DNA from: Fidelibacterota bacterium
GTDB taxonomy: Bacteria; Fidelibacterota; UBA2242; JAFGTP01
Length of the DNA stretch: 7,287 nt
NCBI GenBank assembly: GCA_021735285.1
Contig: JAIPHI010000133.1
Span: 1 to 7,287, forward strand
Direction of reading: 5' to 3'
The position numbers and the translations under genes were made by a program. The notes below the pieces were generated by a model that did not search any database, had not been told where the DNA came from, and saw only the letters and a program-made list of their open reading frames with translations. This document shows positions 1-5,631 of this stretch, one piece after another. The stretch's first letter is position 1. Each line of letters starts with the position of its first letter.

Positions 1-441
1 GGTTTTTTTATAGGTAACAGTTTCTTAAAAGATGAGAGTTTTACAAGTCTGGAAGTAGATTTAGAATATTTACTATCCGACAATAGCAGACTGGGCTCAT
101 ATTGTAATCATTATCTTGGTAGGGGACAGACAAATCTTGCTTTATTTTATAAATACAAATATTCAAACAATATAAATATGCGAGCTGGTCTGGATTTGAA
201 TTATATGAATTCGGATTGGGCTCTTATGGAAAAATATTCATACCCGGATGAAAATAAAATTTATAAGATAAAAAATTCATTTTCTGCCTCCTTTTTTATT
301 GAACCGGGAATCGAATTCAACCAGGGAAATTTATATATTCGACAAACTGTGGTGACCAATTTTATCTTTTTAAGCGGTAATGTTACGGGTCTGGCCTATC
401 ATTTCCGACCTGTGATTAATATTGGTTATAGAATCTTTTAG
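1..441 (+). CDS. Outer-membrane beta-barrel protein, C-terminal part (5' end outside window)
   Basis: The frame is open from the first base and gives 146 residues before TAG at 439-441. The start lies to the left of the window; the ATG at 178 is internal, because in-frame coding text continues upstream of it. The fragment alternates polar and hydrophobic residues in short amphipathic stretches (for example SFSASFFIEPGIEF, NLYIRQTVVTNFIFLSG, FRPVINIGYRIF), with turns rich in N, D and G. It ends in Phe. Alternating strands and a terminal aromatic residue are the usual signs of an outer-membrane beta-barrel recognised by the BAM machinery. No plug, LysM or OmpA-type domain is visible in the part present, so transport, adhesion or structural roles cannot be told apart. 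It converges with the receptor-like gene that ends at 505. Confidence is high for a coding fragment and fair for the barrel assignment. Confidence 0.75.
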   Translation, partial: GFFIGNSFLKDESFTSLEVDLEYLLSDNSRLGSYCNHYLGRGQTNLALFYKYKYSNNINMRAGLDLNYMNSDWALMEKYSYPDENKIYKIKNSFSASFFIEPGIEFNQGNLYIRQTVVTNFIFLSGNVTGLAYHFRPVINIGYRIF

Positions 442-451
442 ATTGAGTAAA

Positions 452-485
452 ATTGATATGTTTAAAAATGCGAATCATATCCAAT
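452..485. terminator. Possible bidirectional terminator between convergent genes
   Basis: ATTGATATG (452-460) pairs with CATATCCAAT (476-485), with one bulged C and a 15-base loop. It sits in the 63-base gap between two convergent stop codons. An A6T5 run (486-496) follows on the plus strand, and AATTTTAC follows on the minus strand. The stem is AT-rich and the loop is long, so this is a weak candidate placed mainly by position. Confidence 0.3.
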
Positions 486-504
486 AAAAAATTTTTACAC
501 TTTA

Positions 505-2466
505 TCAAAAATTATATTCTATCCCAAAGTACATACTCATATCAAACGCAGCCCCAACAGGATGATAATATATTCTTTGATTAGAGATATTTTTCAGAAA
601 TAAATTGAGAGCCAGACTCCGGTTTAATAAGAGTTTTTGCATTTTAATATCCATGCGGTTGATGCCTGGTAATTTATGACTATATATGAAATTTTCTTTG
701 AATGTACTAAAGTATTCGATTCCTGAAATATTCTCAAATTCATGCCAAATGGTTTTTGAATTGTGGTGTAAATTAAACTGGAGTGAAAAACTACTTGCTG
801 GCTTGAAGAAAATTTTATAATTAACGATTTTAGTGGGGATTTTATGCCAGGCATCGGTGAAGAATTGATCCTGAGATAGAGGGTCAAGTATAGTAAAATC
901 AAGACTGGAATGAATTGCAGGAAGAGGTCGCCAGTTAAAGATTGCTTTGAAGCCTTTTACAAATCCATCTACTGCATTATAATATATTTCCGGAGAGGAA
1001 AAAGTGAATTTATCTTTATTGAGATTAAATGTCTGATGTCGATAGGGATAATTTTCAAAGTATCTGGCAAGTATTGATAATTTTACAGATAATTCTTCAT
1101 TAATATTTTTTGTCCAGGTAATATCACCATTATATTTTTGATTTCGACTGAAAGTCTCAGTGTTATAATTAATTTGCTGTCTTTCAAATAGATATCCTTT
1201 ATCATTCCAATACCAGTAGGAATTTAGAGGCATTATGTCTCTGGAACTTGCTAACATAAGCTCCAACTTATTATCAGGATTGAACCTTTTTATTATATTT
1301 ATACCATAGTTCTCATAAACATTGTTTCTATAAAATTTAAATAACTGGCTGATTGAAATATGATCAACTAGATCAGGTTCAAAATGAAATTTCAAATACA
1401 TATTCGGAATAAATCTGTCCTGCATTCTTCCTCTAGAAGAGAGTAAACTGGTATATTGTAAGCCTCCTCCCAGACTTTGAATATATCCTGGTTCTTTACT
1501 TAGCAATTCAAAAGTGGCATTAAAATTTTCAAGAGCCCAATAATTTGCAACTGCTTTCTCTTGCATTAGTTTGTTAATGGATTCCGATTCGTACTTTAAA
1601 TTTATATTGAAATCGAAATTGGGATTAAGATTCCTATCTATTGACACCCCGAAATAATTACTTAAATAATTTAAAGGGAATTCATGGCCGGCAGGTTCAA
1701 AAAAGTAGTACATTCGATTAGCATCCACATGGGATAGCAGGAGAGAATAATTGTTATCAAAAAAAGAGCCTTTCAGTTGAACTGCCCCTCCGTATTCAAT
1801 GAGCATGGGCCAATCTCTCTTTGAGTTTAGGTTTGTCAGTCGTTTATTGATCGACCAATCAGTATATATATTTTGTCTCCAGTGCAGGTTAACCAGGGCA
1901 GATTGATCACCTATTTTATAACCCAGAACACTACTATAATCGGCTCCTATTTTATCTACATTAGGAGATTGGTATCTGGTATATTGGTAGGGGCCACTAT
2001 CCTTGGTTTCACTACCCAACATCAATCTATTTTTAAAATAAAAATTTTGTTCATTAGAATGATCTGAATTTGTGTATATCCGGATAATGCCATTATTTTC
2101 AAAGTTGCCTTTATATAGAAGCGGAGTATTAATAATGGTGACCGAATCTATGGAATTAAGATTGATTGGCAGAGAATTTATATTTTTATTACCCAGTAAG
2201 CCCCTGGATATTTTATGATCATCGATATACAAAGAAAAATTTTGGTGCTGATATGCATTTAGTCCATTAAAGACTAAATTATAAGTATATCCACCAATTG
2301 TATAAAAGCTGCCACCCTCTATATTTTGTAATATATCAGATATTCGAAAATTATTTGAGCAATTTAAAAATTCATTTCTAAGTACACTTTTATTAGTGAA
2401 TTGTTCAGTCCAGCCAAATTGAAAAAGCAAGATGAGGTTTATTATAAAAATTGTTGATTTTTTCAT
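505..2466 (-). CDS. TonB-dependent-receptor-like outer-membrane protein with plug domain
   Basis: The product has 653 residues. A signal peptide covers about residues 1-20 (MKK, then a hydrophobic core). A plug-like domain follows at about 40-132: RISDIL at 41-46, a YIDD equivalent of the 'IDG' turn at 80-83, IDSVTIINTP at 106-115 where plugs carry 'IERIEVIKGP', and NGIIRIYT at 125-132 where they carry 'GGVINIYT'. From about 140 to the end the sequence is rich in alternating aromatic strands and ends GIEYNF, as a barrel does. No TonB box is evident between the signal peptide and the plug, and there is no carboxypeptidase-like N-terminal domain. The protein is at the short end for TonB receptors, so energised uptake is uncertain. 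The start overlaps the upstream stop as ATGA with only weak Shine-Dalgarno (CAAGA), which implies translational coupling. The substrate is unknown. Plug-barrel membership is likely; a narrower function is not claimed. Confidence 0.8.
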   Translation of the reverse strand: MKKSTIFIINLILLFQFGWTEQFTNKSVLRNEFLNCSNNFRISDILQNIEGGSFYTIGGYTYNLVFNGLNAYQHQNFSLYIDDHKISRGLLGNKNINSLPINLNSIDSVTIINTPLLYKGNFENNGIIRIYTNSDHSNEQNFYFKNRLMLGSETKDSGPYQYTRYQSPNVDKIGADYSSVLGYKIGDQSALVNLHWRQNIYTDWSINKRLTNLNSKRDWPMLIEYGGAVQLKGSFFDNNYSLLLSHVDANRMYYFFEPAGHEFPLNYLSNYFGVSIDRNLNPNFDFNINLKYESESINKLMQEKAVANYWALENFNATFELLSKEPGYIQSLGGGLQYTSLLSSRGRMQDRFIPNMYLKFHFEPDLVDHISISQLFKFYRNNVYENYGINIIKRFNPDNKLELMLASSRDIMPLNSYWYWNDKGYLFERQQINYNTETFSRNQKYNGDITWTKNINEELSVKLSILARYFENYPYRHQTFNLNKDKFTFSSPEIYYNAVDGFVKGFKAIFNWRPLPAIHSSLDFTILDPLSQDQFFTDAWHKIPTKIVNYKIFFKPASSFSLQFNLHHNSKTIWHEFENISGIEYFSTFKENFIYSHKLPGINRMDIKMQKLLLNRSLALNLFLKNISNQRIYYHPVGAAFDMSMYFGIEYNF

Positions 2467-3032
2467 TCTTGAATACCATTGAAAAATTCGGGTGTTTCAA
2501 GCTGAAAACTTATACCGGTTTTCAGTAAAATTAAATCTATATTTTTGTAAGTATATACAAAATTTTTCCCAAGTTCTAGATTTATAGCCACGGATTCATT
2601 AAGAGAGTATTTTAATAGAATAGAATATTCAATACAGACCTCACTCTCATATTTTTCATACTGGGATTCTATATCAAAATTCATCAGATAATTTCCTATT
2701 TTGATACAAGGAGCGAAAGATAATTTGTTAATGAGTTGGAAGTCATATAACCAGCCCGCATATATAAAGTAGCTTTGAAAATCAGGTCTGAACTTATACT
2801 TGGAACTAAACTGCATATAGTTCAATCCGCCCTGAATTTTACCCAGGTAGAAAGGAGTTGTATAATTGAAATTAAACCCTTTATTCATTTTCCAATATTC
2901 ATGGAAGTTATTTTTGTTAATATTGTTGTCTAATTGGATTGTTAATTCAAGCTCGGAAAAAGGAGATTGCGAAGAAGCCTGGGTACTTAGCATGTTTATT
3001 AAAAAAAATAATATGAACAGTAGATTTTTCAT
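2463..3032 (-). CDS. Small exported beta-barrel protein, function unknown
   Basis: This gene encodes 189 residues, starting at the ATG at 3032-3030. A signal peptide occupies about residues 1-21 (MKN, a Leu/Phe/Ile core, then TQASSQ). The mature part is a series of short amphipathic segments such as GFNFNYTTPFY, IQGGLNYMQF, YFIYAGWLYDF and AINLELGKNFVYTY. That fits an eight-stranded outer-membrane barrel, with GISFQL as the probable last strand and a polar tail of about ten residues after it. No family is recognised. The stop overlaps the start of the receptor-like gene by 4 bases, so the two are almost certainly one operon and may act together. The Shine-Dalgarno is weak (AAAGTAAG). A terminator-like hairpin lies just upstream, so a separate promoter is expected in the 50-base gap. 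Confidence 0.7.
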   Translation of the reverse strand: MKNLLFILFFLINMLSTQASSQSPFSELELTIQLDNNINKNNFHEYWKMNKGFNFNYTTPFYLGKIQGGLNYMQFSSKYKFRPDFQSYFIYAGWLYDFQLINKLSFAPCIKIGNYLMNFDIESQYEKYESEVCIEYSILLKYSLNESVAINLELGKNFVYTYKNIDLILLKTGISFQLETPEFFNGIQE

Positions 3033-3068
3033 ATGCTTACTTTGACAGGATGATGCGCTATAAAATAT

Positions 3069-3074
3069 ATTATA
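3069..3074 (-). promoter_or_regulatory. Candidate -10 box for the small barrel/receptor operon
   Basis: The minus strand reads TATAAT about 37 bases before the start at 3032. It falls between the terminator-like hairpin and the gene, where a promoter is needed if the hairpin stops transcription. No good -35 is seen at 16-18 bases; that position lies inside the hairpin arm. TATAAT is common by chance in such AT-rich DNA, so this is weak. Confidence 0.25.
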
Positions 3075-3084
3075 GTCTAAAATA

Positions 3085-3131
3085 ACATAGACCTTCTCAT
3101 TTTAGTGAGAAGGTCTATGTGAAGGTCTATG
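3085..3131 (-). terminator. Terminator-like hairpin with a duplicated arm, after the LysM gene
   Basis: A perfect 15-base inverted repeat (3085-3099 with 3106-3120; arm ACATAGACCTTCTCA) encloses a 6-base loop. On the minus strand it lies about 50 bases past the LysM stop and is followed by TTATTTTAG, a modest T-rich tail. The plus-strand side has no T-run, so the direction is probably leftward. An 11-base copy of the arm, GAAGGTCTATG, repeats at 3109-3119 and 3121-3131 with one base between. The stem is clear; calling it an intrinsic terminator is inference because the T-run is interrupted. Confidence 0.6.
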
Positions 3132-3169
3132 AATAATTCGTTATAAAATTGTGTTGGGTATTTTAAGTT

Positions 3170-4324
3170 CTATTTATTGAAAATCTGGTTACGTAATTTA
3201 AGAATAGTTCCTTCTTTTAGGTTTTGACATTTATCGCCTAACACATTTTTATTATCACGATAAATAACAATCCAGGCATATGGATTACCATATTCTTTGG
3301 CTGCTACACTCCAGAGTGTTTCACCTTTTTTAACTTCATAATTATAAAATTCGTATTCTAATTCATTGGCATTATCAACAGGAACATTCTTAAGGAGTAA
3401 TTCATGAAAAGGATAGATCAGATTGGGATTATCACCGATCATATCTCTATTCCAGTCATATATATCATTCCACATGGATTTGTCTTCATAGATATTACCA
3501 GCAATTTTAATGAGATAATCATTAGGCTTGATCATATATTGCAACTTTTCATAATATTTCTTTTCAATCTCTTCTTTTGCTTTTTCTTCCAGCTCTTCAG
3601 CTTTCTCTTCTTCCTTTTCGATTTCTTCGGCTTTCTCTTCTGGCTCTTCTACAACTTCCTCAGGTTTTTCTACTTCTTCTTTAACTTCTTCTGGTTCCGG
3701 TGTTGGTTTTTTAGCTTTTCCTCCTAGCTTGAAGGAAATTCCCAAGCTGGCTGTAATATATTGATCATCAAGAAAATGATCTTTATTGGGGAGAGCATCG
3801 ATATCTTCATTTATTGTTGTTGTTATGGCGATGCCTGGGATCAAATTTATTTTATCACTTAGGGCTATTTCAGCACCCAGACCCCCGGTTGCAATTGGCG
3901 ATGTCTGCCTATCTGTAAAATAACCTTTCTCCTGAGTGAAGCTAAAAACTCCAAGCCCCAGATCAACAAAGGGACTAAAACTCTTTGATCTTAAAATAAA
4001 AAATTTACCTTTTACAGTAGCATTAATAATACTGTTATCCAATTGGTAGGTCGGATAATCCAGATTAATTTGATTATATTCCAGGCCAAAATTCAAAGAT
4101 AGGTTCTTAGTGAGACGATAATCCAAAAACCCTCCAAAGCCTGGACTCATTAAGCCATCAGCATCTTCATCGTCCATAAATGCTAAATAATAATTTCCAT
4201 TAACCTTCAACCCTAACTGTGTCTTATCTTTCCAATTAACATTGCCTGTTTGTTCACCAGGCATACCTGCTAATACAGAACTAACCAGTAATAACAATAT
4301 TAACAGGGCACTTAATTTTTTCAT
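3170..4324 (-). CDS. Outer-membrane beta-barrel protein with charged linker and two LysM domains
   Basis: The product has 384 residues. The start at 4324 is chosen over the ATG at 4348 because GAGGAGG lies five bases before it and the signal peptide (MKKLSALLIL to VLA, about 1-19) begins there; the upstream ATG would add eight residues ahead of it. Residues about 35-200 form an OmpA/OmpW-like small barrel (FGGFLDYRL, LSLNFGLEYNQI, FVDLGLGVF, ITASLGISFKL). Residues 203-258 are a Glu/Lys/Pro-rich linker, probably extended and then helical. LysM 1 spans about 262-313 (YMIKPNDYLIKIAGNIYEDK, then NPNLIYP). LysM 2 spans about 328-378 (YEVKKGETLWSVAAKEYGNP). LysM binds N-acetylglucosamine-containing polymers such as peptidoglycan. 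The inferred role is a periplasm-spanning tether between outer membrane and cell wall. The barrel could also act as a pore; that is not shown. Confidence 0.88.
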   Translation of the reverse strand: MKKLSALLILLLLVSSVLAGMPGEQTGNVNWKDKTQLGLKVNGNYYLAFMDDEDADGLMSPGFGGFLDYRLTKNLSLNFGLEYNQINLDYPTYQLDNSIINATVKGKFFILRSKSFSPFVDLGLGVFSFTQEKGYFTDRQTSPIATGGLGAEIALSDKINLIPGIAITTTINEDIDALPNKDHFLDDQYITASLGISFKLGGKAKKPTPEPEEVKEEVEKPEEVVEEPEEKAEEIEKEEEKAEELEEKAKEEIEKKYYEKLQYMIKPNDYLIKIAGNIYEDKSMWNDIYDWNRDMIGDNPNLIYPFHELLLKNVPVDNANELEYEFYNYEVKKGETLWSVAAKEYGNPYAWIVIYRDNKNVLGDKCQNLKEGTILKLRNQIFNK

Positions 4325-4329
4325 AACGG

Positions 4330-4336
4330 CCTCCTC
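4330..4336 (-). promoter_or_regulatory. Strong ribosome binding site that fixes the LysM gene start
   Basis: The minus strand reads GAGGAGG, then CCGTT, then ATG. The long match to the anti-Shine-Dalgarno and the 5-base spacing place the start at 4324, not at the in-frame ATG at 4348. Confidence 0.85.
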
Positions 4337-4345
4337 AATAAAATT

Positions 4346-4359
4346 CAAATTTAAATTTG
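4346..4359. repeat. 14-base perfect palindrome in the LysM gene leader
   Basis: CAAATTTAAATTTG is a perfect palindrome lying between the proposed -10 box (4375-4380) and the Shine-Dalgarno of the LysM gene. It could be a dimeric regulator site or simply AT-rich simple sequence. No regulator gene is nearby to support an operator. Confidence 0.3.
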
Positions 4360-4374
4360 TGTTCTAATTTTCAT

Positions 4375-4404
4375 ATTATACTTTATAATATTACGATGTC
4401 TTAA
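4375..4404 (-). promoter_or_regulatory. Candidate sigma-70-type promoter for the LysM gene
   Basis: On the minus strand TTAAGA (4404-4399, 4 of 6 matches to TTGACA) and TATAAT (4380-4375, perfect) are 18 bases apart. This predicts a transcript start near 4368 and a leader of about 44 bases. Spacing and position are good, but base composition makes chance matches common. Confidence 0.5.
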
Positions 4405-4700
4405 CGAATTTAGCAACAGATATTTAAAAAAACTGTATTTCAATAAAAGATACTATATATTTTATAATTTTTCAATGTTTATAACAAAATAACCCGCTAC
4501 ATTAGGATTATATGATAGTAATATAATAAGTTTTATTCAATCTTGAGATTGTAACGCAAATTCAATCTAGCTTTATTATATGAGCCGAAGGAGTATGACA
4601 AGCAATTGAATTGTTAGCCCTATATTAAAATATTAATAAGACCTTCTTTTAAAAGTCAATCATAATAATTATATTTTAAAGTATAAAAAAGAGGGCTAAA
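4405..4700. other. Non-coding region with a possibly structured leader of the PorD-like gene
   Basis: This is the rest of the 376-base gap between the divergent LysM and PorD-like genes. The left part (4405-4530) is plain AT-rich sequence. The right part contains CAATCT (4538-4543), AGATTG (4546-4551) and CAATCT (4563-4568), so the middle segment can pair with either flank. It also has the palindromes CAATTGAATTG (4603-4613) and CTTTTAAAAG (4646-4655). TTAGCCCT (4614-4621) is exactly complementary to AGGGCTAA (4692-4699), which covers the ribosome binding site. A weak promoter (TTGTAA 4549-4554, TATTAT 4574-4579, 19 apart) would give a leader of about 115 bases. No known riboswitch class, tRNA or gene is recognised here. 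Confidence 0.35.
4691..4695 (+). promoter_or_regulatory. Ribosome binding site of the PorD-like gene
   Basis: GAGGG lies five bases before the ATG at 4701 and supports that start. It is part of AGGGCTAA, which has an exact complement 70 bases upstream (TTAGCCCT, 4614-4621), so its access could be controlled by leader folding. Confidence 0.65.
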
Positions 4701-5555
4701 ATGGAATTTAAAAAAGTTTTCTTAGTATTAGCATTGTCATTATATATATTAACTCCTCTTATTGCACAGATATCAGATGTGGAAATTACAATCGAATGTA
4801 GTCGTTTATCTAGAGAAGAACGGCAGGATTTGAGAACATTAGAAATGAAGATTCCCGGTTATTTTACTAATTATGAGTGGTTTGATAATCCTTATAATAT
4901 TCAGATGCCGATCAGAATTAATATTTTTGCTAATAGTGTTAACAAGACCGGTAACAATAGAAAATTTTCTGGTCAGATGTTTGTATCAACATTGTCCGGT
5001 GACCAGCGATTTTTAGAGAAAGGGATGAGATTTATTTATAATAAGAATCAGACTCTTATTCATCAGGAAATGATTTCTCCCTTAGCAAGCATATTTGATT
5101 TTTATGCTTATGCTTTATTAGCAGGTGAGATGGATACTTATGAACTTATGGGGGGAGATAATTTGTATGAAAAAGCCCGGGATATTGCTTCCCGAGGACA
5201 ATATTCAAATTATTCAGAAGGATGGGCTGAAAGGCTTAAGGAATTAAATAAAATATTGGATCTGCCTGAATACAGGCGGTTTAAATTCTATTTTTGGAAA
5301 ATTATTGATCTGGAAAATAAGGGTGAGACAACGAAAATTCCTGAAAATATTGATCTTATGTTAGAAAATCTAGAAAGTGCTTTTGATATTAATTCAAGTG
5401 AAAGAAATACGACGATCTTCCTTAATGCCAGAAAAGAAGCTCTCATAGGATTATTACTGGATTATGGTACAAAAGAGCAGCGACAAAAATTAATTGAACT
5501 TAATTCTCAAAATAAAAAGTTTTATCAAAATAAGATTGAGGAATATAAAAAATAA
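4701..5555 (+). CDS. porD: DUF4835 family exported protein (type IX secretion PorD-like)
   Basis: The product has 284 residues, with a signal peptide at about 1-22 (MEFKK, hydrophobic core, PLIA before Q23). The mature protein follows the DUF4835 pattern known from Bacteroidota. An N-terminal beta-rich part begins with an ECS motif after the signal (about 25-125, including PIRINIFANSV and FSGQMFVSTL). The diagnostic centre is FDFYAYALLAGEMDTYELMGG (132-152, as in 'LAFYAYIILGLDYDSFSLNGG'), then LYEKARDIA and GW (174-175). The helical C-terminal part includes LPEYRRFKFYFWKIIDL (188-204). Length is near the family norm. The family is labelled PorD, a component of the type IX secretion system; I give that from family knowledge, and the exact role is not readable here. 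It is likely periplasmic. In Bacteroidota it usually sits near coaBC and recN, neither of which is here. A strong terminator follows, so it is probably transcribed alone. Confidence 0.82.
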   Translation: MEFKKVFLVLALSLYILTPLIAQISDVEITIECSRLSREERQDLRTLEMKIPGYFTNYEWFDNPYNIQMPIRINIFANSVNKTGNNRKFSGQMFVSTLSGDQRFLEKGMRFIYNKNQTLIHQEMISPLASIFDFYAYALLAGEMDTYELMGGDNLYEKARDIASRGQYSNYSEGWAERLKELNKILDLPEYRRFKFYFWKIIDLENKGETTKIPENIDLMLENLESAFDINSSERNTTIFLNARKEALIGLLLDYGTKEQRQKLIELNSQNKKFYQNKIEEYKK

Positions 5556-5581
5556 TTGAACTACATTTTTTTATTGCAATC

Positions 5582-5619
5582 AATAGCAGGTAAGTAATGA
5601 GCTTATCTGCTATTTTTTT
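5582..5619 (+). terminator. Strong intrinsic terminator after the PorD-like gene
   Basis: AATAGCAGGTAAG (5582-5594) pairs with CTTATCTGCTATT (5602-5614) in 13 pairs including one G-U, around a 7-base loop. Seven Ts run from 5613 to 5619. It begins 26 bases after the PorD-like stop. It ends three bases before the Shine-Dalgarno of the next gene, so any transcript entering from upstream must pass through it. Confidence 0.85.
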
Positions 5620-5622
5620 CTT

Positions 5623-5627
5623 GGAGG
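5623..5627 (+). promoter_or_regulatory. Ribosome binding site of the dehydrogenase gene
   Basis: GGAGG lies four bases before the ATG at 5632 and three bases after the T-run of the preceding terminator. It confirms the start. Its closeness to the hairpin means the gene's own leader either contains that hairpin or begins inside it. Confidence 0.8.
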
Positions 5628-5631
5628 AATT

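Noticed and set aside
3404..3727. Plus-strand open frame of 107 residues, very rich in Phe
   Set aside because: It is the antisense of the Glu/Lys-rich linker of the LysM gene. The Phe runs are the complement of GAA/AAA codons, and the LysM frame is clearly the real one.
4325..4348. Alternative upstream start for the LysM gene
   Set aside because: It would put eight residues before the signal peptide and ignore the GAGGAGG site placed correctly for the ATG at 4324.
4588..4608. Mini-frame with a GGAG site followed by ATG ACA AGC AAT TGA
   Set aside because: Only one base separates GGAG from ATG and the frame has four codons. This is not a credible leader peptide without further evidence.
4555..4617. 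Short protein-like stretch (RKFNLALLYEPKEYDKQLNC) before a stop in the intergenic region
   Set aside because: It has no start codon, is only 20 codons long between stops, and resembles nothing I can name. A gene relic is possible but cannot be supported.
4582..4620. Riboswitch-like words: GCCGAAGGAG (as in glycine aptamers) and ACGCAAA (as in cyclic-di-GMP class I) nearby
   Set aside because: The rest of each consensus is missing: no CTCTCAGG-type segment for glycine, and no GCAAAC before the hairpin or receptor-bearing second stem for the cyclic-di-GMP class. Single matching words are not enough.
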